From Leyella stercorea (lineage in GTDB: Bacteria > Bacteroidota > Bacteroidia > Bacteroidales > Bacteroidaceae), in assembly GCF_021531655.1 (NCBI RefSeq), contig NZ_JADYUF010000033.1, positions 1 to 40,276 of the forward strand: DNA of 40,276 nucleotides, read 5' to 3'. Under the pieces are notes generated by a model, which saw only the letters and a list, made by a program, of their open reading frames with translations, did not search any database and was not told the origin of the DNA. The position numbers were made by a program, and so were the translations under genes. Below are positions 33,671 to 40,276 of the stretch, one piece after another (the stretch's first letter is position 1; every line of letters begins with the position of its first letter).

Positions 33671-34797
33671 TGAAATTATTGAAAATAAGAACCCTACTAT
33701 TACTCGCTGCAGTGGTGATGACTACCACTGCAGCCGCACCCGTAAAACAACAGTTCACCGCTGCCGAACAACAGCAGATTAGCATTGCCACACCTGGACT
33801 TTTCAGCCGTTCGGATGCCTTCAACGTCGATTTCAGTCTGTTGAAGGCATCAGAATATTCGTTTCCGCTGCCCGTTGGCAAGGCCACTGTGCGCAAGAAC
33901 AATTCTGTGCAGATAGAGACTAAGGACGGCGATGCGGTGAAGGCGATGTTTGACGGAACCGTGCGCCTGTCGCGAAAGCATAACGAACTGGGCAACGTCA
34001 TAGTGATACGCCACCGCAACGGATTTGAAACCGTTTATGGCAACAATGCCGAGAACCTTGTAGATGTGGGCACCAACGTACGCGCCGGACAGACCATAGC
34101 CATCGTCGGACACAAGGACGGCAAGTTCTACTGCGACTTCTCGATTATGGTGAACGGTGCGCGTATCAATCCTTCGGCAATGATCGACGTGCACAGCCAC
34201 CGCCTGCGCCGACAGACCCTGCTCTGCGAGAAGAGTGGCAACTACGTCAATGTGAGCGTGCTGGGCGACAAGACCGACATCGAAGAGTCGGCCACCGACA
34301 TGGAGAAGGATGTGTTTGAGAAGTCGTCGACGTTCAAGTGGAATCTTGAGAAGATGGAGAAGGAGCGCTGGGCGTATCCTCTGCCGGGCGCCAAGGTGAT
34401 AAGTCCGTACGGAGGCAGGCGTCGACACTCGGGTGTCGACCTCAAGACAAAGCCCAACGACGAGATTGTGGCTGCCTTTGATGGTGTGGTGACACGCTCG
34501 TCGAGCTATTATGGCTATGGCAACTGCATCGTCATAAAGCACGCCAACGGACTGGAGACGCTCTACAGCCATCAGTCGAAGAACTTCGTGAAGGTGGGCG
34601 ATAAGGTGAAAGCCGGTCAGGTGATAGGATTGACAGGACGCACCGGACGCGCCACTACCGAACATCTGCACTTCGAGACACACTTCAAGGGCCGTCGCTT
34701 CAATCCCAACCTCATCTTCGACCATACAGCCCGAAATCTGCAGCAGTCGACCATCACGCTGACCAAGAATGGCGGCATAACGTCGAAGAAGAATTGA
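33670..34797 (+). CDS. M23-family peptidoglycan endopeptidase with a degenerate second LytM domain
   Basis: A 375-aa exported protein (signal peptide LLKIRTLLLLAAVVMTTTAAA). It contains two copies of the LytM/M23 beta-fold. The C-terminal copy (about 235-345) has all zinc and catalytic motifs: GGRRRHSGVDL (H253, D257) and TEHLHFET (H332, H334). The N-terminal copy (about 62-172) keeps the fold pattern FDGTVRLSRKHNELGNVIVIRH and VRAGQTIAIVG but has no HxxxD or HxH, so it should be inactive and perhaps substrate-binding or regulatory. It is translationally coupled to pgeF. A peptidoglycan cross-bridge or stem-peptide hydrolase in the periplasm is the likely role. Confidence 0.92.
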   Translation: MKLLKIRTLLLLAAVVMTTTAAAPVKQQFTAAEQQQISIATPGLFSRSDAFNVDFSLLKASEYSFPLPVGKATVRKNNSVQIETKDGDAVKAMFDGTVRLSRKHNELGNVIVIRHRNGFETVYGNNAENLVDVGTNVRAGQTIAIVGHKDGKFYCDFSIMVNGARINPSAMIDVHSHRLRRQTLLCEKSGNYVNVSVLGDKTDIEESATDMEKDVFEKSSTFKWNLEKMEKERWAYPLPGAKVISPYGGRRRHSGVDLKTKPNDEIVAAFDGVVTRSSSYYGYGNCIVIKHANGLETLYSHQSKNFVKVGDKVKAGQVIGLTGRTGRATTEHLHFETHFKGRRFNPNLIFDHTARNLQQSTITLTKNGGITSKKN

Positions 34798-34825
34798 TAA
34801 GTCCAGTCTTTCGGGTAAAACAAAA

Positions 34826-34874
34826 AAGAGGGGCGCTCAGTTTACGATATGATTCGTAACTGAGAGCCCCTCTT
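34826..34874. terminator. Bidirectional terminator between M23 gene and adk
   Basis: AAGAGGGGC-G-CTCAGTT pairs with AACTGAG-A-GCCCCTCTT, with an A-run on the left (34822-34827). It separates the converging obgE-pgeF-M23 and hpt-adk transcripts; the A-run gives a U-run for the minus strand. Confidence 0.85.
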
Positions 34875-34901
34875 ATGTTGTTTTATCGGGTTGCGATATT
34901 A

Positions 34902-35474
34902 TTAGAGTGCGTCGATAACAGCGCAGATGTCACCGAAGATACGCGGCAGTTCGCCGAGACCGTTGATGTGGTGATGTATGCCCTCTGCCTTATACCACTC
35001 GATGAGTGGAGCTGTCTGGTTGTGGTAAACGTCAAGACGCTTCTTGATAGTCTCAGCGTTGTCGTCCGAACGACCGCTCTCCTGGCCACGCTTTACGAGA
35101 CGTGTCATAAGCTCGTCCTCAGGAACGTCAAGCTCAATCATTGCTGCTACCTTGTGTCCGCGCTCTGCAAGCATCTTCTTGAGAGCCTCTGCCTGCGGGA
35201 TTGTACGGGGAAATCCGTCGAAGATAACGCCCTTGTGCTCCTTGCCGAAGCTGTCGTATACGCTTGCGAGGATATTAATCATAAGCTCATCGGGGATAAG
35301 CTGGCCGTTGTCAATAAATCCCTTGGCTGTCTTGCCAAGCTCTGTTCCGTTCTTGATTTCGTTGCGGAGCACGTCACCAGTTGAGATATGGTTGAAGCCA
35401 TACTTCTCGATCATAAGGTCGCTCTGGGTGCCCTTGCCTGAACCAGGGGCACCGAAAATTACGATGTTCTTCAT
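34902..35474 (-). CDS. adk: Adenylate kinase
   Basis: A 190-aa enzyme balancing ATP + AMP and 2 ADP. The P-loop is VIFGAPGSGKGTQSD. Other conserved blocks are NHISTGDVLRNEIKNGTELGK, FDGFPRTIPQAEAL, the short lid LVKRGQESGRSDDNAETIKKRLDVYHNQTAPLIEWY, and C-terminal DICAVIDAL. The short lid without zinc cysteines matches the short adenylate kinase form. It lies 62 nt after hpt on the same strand with no separate promoter seen, so an hpt-adk transcript is likely. Confidence 0.97.
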   Translation of the reverse strand: MKNIVIFGAPGSGKGTQSDLMIEKYGFNHISTGDVLRNEIKNGTELGKTAKGFIDNGQLIPDELMINILASVYDSFGKEHKGVIFDGFPRTIPQAEALKKMLAERGHKVAAMIELDVPEDELMTRLVKRGQESGRSDDNAETIKKRLDVYHNQTAPLIEWYKAEGIHHHINGLGELPRIFGDICAVIDAL

Positions 35475-35536
35475 CTTTTTAACTTAAAAATAAATATGTA
35501 CTGTTTGTTCTGTTGTTACTGATTAAGCAGTCGTGT

Positions 35537-36076
35537 CTATTCTTCCACCACTGTGTATATGTCCTTGAGGTTGCGTCCCTGCTGGTCGTAATCAAGTCCG
35601 TAGCCCACAATGAAGTCGTTGGGAATATCGAATGCCGTGTAGCGTATGTCGAGTTCGGTCTCAAGACAGTCGGGTTTGAGCAGCAGTGTGCAGATGTGTA
35701 TCGTCTCAGGCTGCTTCTCGGCGAGTTGGGCGAGAATTGCCTTCATTGTCAGTCCCGACTCGATGATGTCCTCTACGATGATGATGGTGCGGCCCTTGAT
35801 GTCATCGTTGAGACCTATCAGCTGCTTCACTTTGCCGGTAGACGATGTTCCGGCATACGACGACATCTTGACAAACGATATCTCGGCAGGCACGGTTATC
35901 TCGCGCATCAGGTCGGCTGCGAACACAAACGAGCCGTTGAGCATTGCCAACAGCAGCGGGTTCTTGTCTGCCATATCGTTGTTGATACGGTCAGCCAGAG
36001 CCTTGACACGCTTCTTGATTTCCGCCTCGGGGATAGAGGTCTTGAATGTCTTGTCTTTTATCTTTACTATACTCAT
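35537..36076 (-). CDS. hpt: Hypoxanthine (guanine) phosphoribosyltransferase
   Basis: A 179-aa purine-salvage enzyme that makes IMP/GMP from the free base and PRPP. The PRPP motif is IIIVEDIIESGLTM. The hood region LLAMLNGSFVFAADLMREI, the flexible loop VKMSSYAGTSSTGKVKQ and the base-binding DFIVGYGLDYDQQGRNL complete the family pattern. The frame is open to 36124, but a -7 element at 36099-36107 lies inside it, so the start MSIVKIKDK at 36076 is chosen. It salvages purines next to adk. Confidence 0.94.
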   Translation of the reverse strand: MSIVKIKDKTFKTSIPEAEIKKRVKALADRINNDMADKNPLLLAMLNGSFVFAADLMREITVPAEISFVKMSSYAGTSSTGKVKQLIGLNDDIKGRTIIIVEDIIESGLTMKAILAQLAEKQPETIHICTLLLKPDCLETELDIRYTAFDIPNDFIVGYGLDYDQQGRNLKDIYTVVEE

Positions 36077-36098
36077 TGATTGTTGTCTGTAATTAGGT

Positions 36099-36107
36099 GC
36101 AAAGTTA
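36099..36107 (-). promoter_or_regulatory. Promoter -7 element of hpt-adk
   Basis: Minus-strand TAACTTTGC matches the consensus about 23 nt before the hpt ATG. Confidence 0.7.
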
Positions 36108-36142
36108 CTGCAATTCGGAGACAATACAAAATAAACTGAATG

Positions 36143-37354
36143 CTATTTCAGGTGCAAAGAGTGGCCCATACGGTCGCGCTTTGTCTTGAGATAGCGCTCG
36201 TTATACTTGTTGGGCATCACTTCGATGGGCACGTTCTCTACGATTTCGAGTCCGTAAGCCTCAAGTCCTACGCGCTTGGTCGGGTTGTTGGTGAGCAGAC
36301 GCATCTTGTGTATGCCGAGGTGGCGCAGCATCTGTGCTCCGCAGCCGTAGTCGCGCTCGTCGGCCTTGAAGCCGAGGTGTACGTTGGCGTCGACTGTGTC
36401 GTAGCCCTCTTCCTGCAACTTGTATGCCTCAATCTTGTTCATCAGTCCGATGCCGCGGCCTTCCTGCTGCATGTATACTACGACGCCTTTGCCCTCCTTC
36501 TCGATCATCTGCATTGCCTTGTGCAGCTGCTGTCCGCAGTCGCAACGCATCGAACCGAGTATGTCGCCAGTTGCGCATGATGAGTGTACGCGTACGAGCA
36601 CCGGTTCGTCTTCGCTCCATTCGCCCTTGACGAGAGCCATGTGTTCCAGTCCGTTGCTCTGCTGGCGGAACGGTATGAGGCGGAAGTGTCCCCACTCGGT
36701 GGGCATGTCTACCTCTTCGCCGACCTCGATGATTGATTCCTTCTTAAGTCGATAGGTGATAAGGTCCTTTATAGTGATGATGCGCAAGCCCCATTCCTCT
36801 GCCATCTTCTGCAGGTCGGGCATGCGTGCCATTGTTCCGTCGTCGTTCATGATTTCCATAAGGGCACCGGCGGGACGCAGTCCGGCAAGACGGCAGAGGT
36901 CGATTGTAGCCTCGGTGTGTCCGCAACGGCGCAGCACGCCATTGTCCTGGGCATACAGCGGATTGATATGGCCCGGACGTCCGAATGTCTGCGGTGTCGA
37001 TGCAGGGTCGGCAAGCGCCTGTATTGTTGCTGCACGGTCGGCAGCCGATACGCCGGTGGTGCATCCTTTAAGCTTGTCGACGGTCACGGTGAACGGTGTG
37101 CCGAGCATACTTGTGTTGTCGCTCACCTGGTGGGGCAGGTCGAGCTCCTCACACCTCGACAGCGTGATAGGTGCGCAAAGCACGCCACGTGCGTTCTTAA
37201 GCATGAAATTCACTTTCTCCGGAGTAATCTTCTCGGCTGCGATTATGAGGTCGCCCTCATTCTCACGGTCTTCATCGTCAACGACGATTACAAATTTTCC
37301 TTCTTTGAAGTCTTTCACGGCATCCTCAATGCCGCTGAGTTTGAACTCTCCCAT
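36143..37354 (-). CDS. ribBA: Bifunctional 3,4-dihydroxy-2-butanone-4-phosphate synthase / GTP cyclohydrolase II
   Basis: A 403-aa riboflavin-pathway enzyme supplying both precursors. The N-terminal RibB half (1 to about 205) has [47 protein letters not shown] and [17 protein letters not shown]. The C-terminal RibA half has [24 protein letters not shown] (zinc cysteines C260, C271, C273), [19 protein letters not shown] and [21 protein letters not shown]. Both active sites look complete. It starts 36 nt after the LptF/G permease stop with no clear promoter between, so it is probably co-transcribed with it. No FMN riboswitch was recognised. Confidence 0.97.
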   Translation of the reverse strand: MGEFKLSGIEDAVKDFKEGKFVIVVDDEDRENEGDLIIAAEKITPEKVNFMLKNARGVLCAPITLSRCEELDLPHQVSDNTSMLGTPFTVTVDKLKGCTTGVSAADRAATIQALADPASTPQTFGRPGHINPLYAQDNGVLRRCGHTEATIDLCRLAGLRPAGALMEIMNDDGTMARMPDLQKMAEEWGLRIITIKDLITYRLKKESIIEVGEEVDMPTEWGHFRLIPFRQQSNGLEHMALVKGEWSEDEPVLVRVHSSCATGDILGSMRCDCGQQLHKAMQMIEKEGKGVVVYMQQEGRGIGLMNKIEAYKLQEEGYDTVDANVHLGFKADERDYGCGAQMLRHLGIHKMRLLTNNPTKRVGLEAYGLEIVENVPIEVMPNKYNERYLKTKRDRMGHSLHLK

Positions 37355-37390
37355 ATTTCAGATGTTTAATGTGTATCTATTAGTTATATA

Positions 37391-39310
37391 TTATAATGTG
37401 TGTCCATCGCGCTGGGCAATGGCTTTTATTCTTTCGGTTATTATGTCGTTTTCGGCCTTTATCGTGCGCAGGTCGCGCAGCAGACGCAGGCGGTATCGCC
37501 ACATGCGCATATACAGGATGAATCCCAACGGCGCTATTATAGCCGACATTATGTTGAGCCATTTGCGCTCGAAGGGCCGTGTGTGTGCCTTGACCGATAT
37601 GATAGGATATGCGCTCAGATGGTTGATGATGGTGCGGTCGCGCGAGTTGCTGAGGTCTTCTATCACATTTTTGAGCTGCTCGTATATGCCGGCAATGGCG
37701 TGGTCGGGCTCGTATCTGAAGAAGACGCGAATCCAGTTGGGCGCATGTTTCAGGTTGTGATGCTCTGAGTAGGTCGTAACTTGATTGCTTATGTCCATCA
37801 GCATATGATAGTCTGAGGCGTAGTCGGGGTCGTTGATGATAACCTCCTTGCGTGCCACGTGTCGTTTTACGCGCAAACCGAAGAATCGGCGCAAGAGGTC
37901 GATGTACACTTCGACGTTGAACACAACCGAATCGTTGGTGGCTTTATAAGTAAAGAACGCCGCCATAGGTATAAGCACGGTGGGCGCGAGGCTCAGTCCG
38001 AACCACAGAGTCCACATTCCCTTCTTCGCCATGGTCTGTCCGGTGTTGTCGAGGATATAGTAGACGATGAATACGAGCACCGATATGAGCACCGGCAGTC
38101 CCAGTCCGCCCTTGCGTATGATGGCTCCGAGCGGTCCGCCTATGAAGAAGAACACCAGACATGTAAGTGCAAGCGAAATCTTGCTGAACCATTCTATCTC
38201 GTGCTGGCGTATGATGCGGTCGCCGTCGGATGTCATCATCTGCTTGAAGTCGAGGTCGGTGGTGCGCGACCGTACTTGTTGCTGGGCATAACTGATTGCC
38301 GAACGCTGTGCATCGGACGACAGTCGGGCAAAGGCCGAGTCGACATTGTATTTCGGAGTGCTTGCAAGTGTCAGCGCACGCATTGAGTCTTTCTTCGAGA
38401 CTGGTCTTATGTTGTACACCATACGCATGTCGTCGTTGTAATATACGCGTCCGATGCTGTCGTATAGGGCTTTGATAGAGTCCTTGTCGTGTGTGATTTG
38501 TGCGAAGCCTTTAGCCTTGGCGTTGTTTGAGAGACCCGATCCGTCGTTCATATTGAAGTCGCCGTCGTAGTCGAGCAGTATTCGTTTGGCTGTGAACGAC
38601 TCTCGACGGTATGGTACAGCGGCGTTTCCGGCAAGCTCCTGGGCCTGCATGTTCTCAAACCATTCGCCGTTCCACAGCGTCATGAGCAGGTGTTTCTTCT
38701 CGGCAGTGGCTTGCAGCATGCCCGAATCGGCAAGTATTATGGCCTGGTCCTCGTACGATCCCGTCATACGATAAATCATGATGCCATACAGTTTGCCCGT
38801 ATTCAGGTCTTTCTTCTGTACGTAAATGTTTGAGTTGGGAATGCCGTCATAGAATATTCCTTCAGGAATTTCGAGCTCAGGACTCTTCTGTTTCATCGAC
38901 AGCAACATCATCATCAGATGCTTGTTGGCGTTAGGTCCGATGGTGTTCTGGAAGTATAGTGATGTGAAACAGATGAGCACGCTTATGGCAATGAGCGAGC
39001 GGAAAGCCTGCATCAGCGAGATGCCGGCAGCCTTTATTGCTGTCAGCTCCGAGCTTTCGCCCAAATTTCCGAATGTGATAAGCGATGATAGGAGTATTGC
39101 CAGTGGAAGGGCCTGCGGAACGAACATCAGACCCATGTACCAGAAAAATTCGGCAAGCACGTCCATCGACAAGCCCTTACCTACGAGCGTGTCGATATAG
39201 CGCCACAGAAACTGCATCATCAGCACAAACTGGCAGATGAAGAAGGTTCCGATGAACAGAAGACCGAATTGCTTTGCTATGAATATGTCTAATTTCTTTA
39301 TTCGAAACAT
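37391..39310 (-). CDS. LptF/LptG-family permease, long Bacteroidetes form
   Basis: A 639-aa inner-membrane protein of the YjgP/YjgQ family, which extracts lipopolysaccharide for transport with LptB2. N-terminal membrane helices (about 14-36, 58-81 and 100-120) include FVPQALPLAILLSSLITFGNLGESSELTAIKAAGIS, the conserved coupling region. A periplasmic beta-jellyroll follows (about 125-370). The C-terminal helices contain LALTCLVFFFIGGPLGAIIRKGGLG, then VLISVLVFIVYYI and ALSLAPTVLIP-like segments to about 455. A further 180 residues, including one more hydrophobic segment near 600, make it longer than the roughly 360-aa proteobacterial versions. LptF cannot be told from LptG here. Confidence 0.9.
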   Translation of the reverse strand: MFRIKKLDIFIAKQFGLLFIGTFFICQFVLMMQFLWRYIDTLVGKGLSMDVLAEFFWYMGLMFVPQALPLAILLSSLITFGNLGESSELTAIKAAGISLMQAFRSLIAISVLICFTSLYFQNTIGPNANKHLMMMLLSMKQKSPELEIPEGIFYDGIPNSNIYVQKKDLNTGKLYGIMIYRMTGSYEDQAIILADSGMLQATAEKKHLLMTLWNGEWFENMQAQELAGNAAVPYRRESFTAKRILLDYDGDFNMNDGSGLSNNAKAKGFAQITHDKDSIKALYDSIGRVYYNDDMRMVYNIRPVSKKDSMRALTLASTPKYNVDSAFARLSSDAQRSAISYAQQQVRSRTTDLDFKQMMTSDGDRIIRQHEIEWFSKISLALTCLVFFFIGGPLGAIIRKGGLGLPVLISVLVFIVYYILDNTGQTMAKKGMWTLWFGLSLAPTVLIPMAAFFTYKATNDSVVFNVEVYIDLLRRFFGLRVKRHVARKEVIINDPDYASDYHMLMDISNQVTTYSEHHNLKHAPNWIRVFFRYEPDHAIAGIYEQLKNVIEDLSNSRDRTIINHLSAYPIISVKAHTRPFERKWLNIMSAIIAPLGFILYMRMWRYRLRLLRDLRTIKAENDIITERIKAIAQRDGHTL

Positions 39311-39335
39311 TATATATATATAGGTATACCGAATT

Positions 39336-39344
39336 GCAAAATTA
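39336..39344 (-). promoter_or_regulatory. Promoter -7 element of the LptF/G-ribBA operon
   Basis: Minus-strand TAATTTTGC lies about 26 nt before the permease ATG. A short run of alternating TA (39311-39322) fills the leader. Confidence 0.65.
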
Positions 39345-39429
39345 GCATAAATATTTCATAAACTATTACTTTTTATGTTTTTTTGCAGACGTGCTGCTGC
39401 AAAATACCTATACGTTGTGTGCCGTCGTA

Positions 39430-39825
39430 TTACACCCCGCTTGTGCGGCGCAATCTTTCGAAGTTGTGGCTCCATGTGTCCTGCAGCCATTCGAGATCGT
39501 CGTTTGACACAAAATCGGTGATGTGCAGCGTGTATTGACCCGACAGTGTGCTGCGTTCCATACGAATCTCTACAAACGATTCGTCGTCTTCGTCGTCCCA
39601 TTGCCATCGCACTCGCTCGTACCGCTCGTTGAATGTCAGTGTGGCTTGGCGGGTCTCGTGGTGTCGCCAGTCGTCGCCCCAGGCAAACTCAATGTGCTTG
39701 CCGTTCATTTTCACGTCGTCGGCAATCCAGCGGTTTAGTCCTTCGGCTGTGCCGATAAGTTGCCACACGATATTGCGTGATGTAGAATTGAGCGTGTGCT
39801 CAATCTCGATTCTTTTCTTGTCCAT
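39430..39825 (-). CDS. START-like domain protein
   Basis: A 131-aa small cytosolic protein, nearly all one SRPBCC/START-like domain: IEIEHTLNSTSRNIVWQLIGTAEGLNRWIADDVK, then FAWGDDWRHHETRQATLTF, YERVRWQWDDEDDESFVEIRM and a C-terminal helix LEWLQDTWSHNFERLRR, in outline. It fits the Bacteroidetes START-like family, whose members have no known ligand. The start MDKKRIEIEHTL at 39825 is preferred over an upstream frame extension to 39867. The promoter is at 39916-39924. Confidence 0.85.
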   Translation of the reverse strand: MDKKRIEIEHTLNSTSRNIVWQLIGTAEGLNRWIADDVKMNGKHIEFAWGDDWRHHETRQATLTFNERYERVRWQWDDEDDESFVEIRMERSTLSGQYTLHITDFVSNDDLEWLQDTWSHNFERLRRTSGV

Positions 39826-39908
39826 GCTATTGTTTAAAGTTACACATTTGCAGCTTCGATGCCGCATGGTTAGGTCTTAGTGTAATGGTTGATGCTTTAA
39901 TATTGTTA

Positions 39909-39924
39909 TACCTTTGCAAAGATA
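39909..39924. promoter_or_regulatory. Palindromic double -7 element upstream of the START-like gene
   Basis: TACCTTTGCAAAGATA contains TAtcTTTGC on the minus strand (39916-39924, towards the START-like gene) and TAccTTTGC on the plus strand (39909-39917, towards the tRNA). The tRNA also has its own element at 40031. Confidence 0.65.
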
Positions 39925-40030
39925 GTGCAAATTTCATACATATCGGTATGAAAATGTATACTTTTTCATGTTTTTCGACAAAAAAGATAAAAAAAGAGCC
40001 GAAAAATTTTGGATATAAACAAAAATGTAT

Positions 40031-40039
40031 TACCTTTGC
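40031..40039 (+). promoter_or_regulatory. Promoter -7 element of the tRNA gene
   Basis: TACCTTTGC, a full consensus match, ends 18 nt before the tRNA 5' end. Confidence 0.75.
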
Positions 40040-40057
40040 ACCCGCAATCAAGACGAT

Positions 40058-40131
40058 GGCGGGATAGCTCAGCTGGTTAGAGCGCATGATTCATAATCAT
40101 GAGGTCCCCAGTTCAATCCTGGGTCCCGCTA
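40058..40131 (+). tRNA. tRNA with anticodon CAU, probably elongator tRNA-Met
   Basis: A complete 74-nt cloverleaf. Acceptor GGCGGGA pairs with TCCCGCT with a terminal G-U, discriminator A; D stem GCTC/GAGC; anticodon stem CATGA/TCATG with loop TTCATAA and anticodon CAT; T stem CCCAG/CTGGG with loop TTCAATC. The CCA is not encoded. The anticodon stem lacks the three G-C pairs of initiator tRNA, so it is not tRNA-fMet. Elongator Met is most likely; tRNA-Ile(CAU) modified with lysidine cannot be excluded. Confidence 0.95.
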
Positions 40132-40141
40132 CTCTTCCAAG

Positions 40142-40173
40142 GCTCATAACACAATGTGTTGTGAGCTTTTTTT
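40142..40173 (+). terminator. Terminator of the tRNA gene
   Basis: GCTCATAACAC pairs with GTGTTGTGAGC (one U-G), followed by seven Ts, starting 10 nt after the tRNA. Confidence 0.85.
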
Positions 40174-40276
40174 ATGTTATTATAATATATCGGATGCTTT
40201 TAGGGATCAAATAATATTGTTGTGTTTTTAACAATCTGCATTTCTTATACAAACAACTGTTTTACCCTATAAAGAT

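Noticed and set aside
36143..37400. FMN riboswitch before ribBA
   Set aside because: The gap between the permease stop and ribBA is only 36 nt, too short for an FMN aptamer, and no RFN-like sequence was seen.
40058..40131. Initiator tRNA-fMet
   Set aside because: The anticodon stem is CATGA/TCATG and lacks the three consecutive G-C pairs of initiator tRNAs.

Overview
The window looks like a chromosomal segment of a Bacteroidales bacterium, most likely a Prevotella/Segatella-type organism. The reasons are a complete SusC/SusD outer-membrane uptake locus with DUF4843 and PKD-like lipoproteins, a Bacteroidetes-type ECF sigma/FecR pair, a START-like domain protein and long LptF/G and RodA forms. 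More than a dozen intergenic regions also carry the Bacteroidetes housekeeping -7 element TAnnTTTG(C). Most genes are GC-rich at third codon positions. A TrpB2-like gene (5397-6755) is visibly more AT-rich.

Layout. 1-246: tandem 88-bp palindromic repeats. 249-2283 (-): gdhA followed by an RlpA-like protein with a basic tail. 2705-4819 (+): a secreted two-domain SGNH / sialate O-acetylesterase-like protein. 5129-5215 (-): an unrecognised 28-aa membrane microprotein with its own promoter and terminator. 5397-6755 (-): solitary TrpB2. 7032-9270 (+): a response regulator and sensor kinase separated by another copy of the palindromic repeat. 9396-19848 (+): ECF sigma, FecR anti-sigma, a periplasmic protein with three thioredoxin folds, SusC with an STN signalling domain, SusD, DUF4843 and a PKD-like lipoprotein, closed by a terminator.

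20062-24693: birA (-) and tadA (+) diverge, a repeat-rich gap follows, then a TraB/GumN protein (-) and a NahK-like kinase (+) diverge from one palindromic promoter, followed by a stand-alone IMP cyclohydrolase. 24898-30957 (+): the elongasome cluster mreB-mreC-mreD-mrdA(PBP2)-rodA. 30958-31659: a 700-bp gap made of repeats. 31660-34797 (+): obgE-pgeF-M23 peptidase, overlapping genes. 34902-39825 (-): START-like protein, LptF/G permease, ribBA, hpt and adk. 40058-40131: a tRNA with anticodon CAU.

How the genes work together. The 9.4-19.8 kb block reads as a self-contained cell-surface signalling and uptake system: the STN domain of SusC would signal through FecR to the ECF sigma factor, which would drive the uptake genes. 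The substrate cannot be read from the sequence because no glycosidase or peptidase is linked. The mre/PBP2/RodA block, PgeF, the M23 endopeptidase, RlpA and the Lpt permease make much of the rest a cell-envelope neighbourhood.

The most unusual non-coding features are two arrays of a near-palindrome with an exact 22-bp period (19.96-20.05 kb and 31.04-31.17 kb), a pair of homologous hairpin elements of which one has a cloverleaf MITE-like repeat in place of its right hairpin, and three 16-bp palindromes that contain overlapping, opposed -7 promoter elements. No complete insertion sequence, prophage, CRISPR array or rRNA gene was seen.
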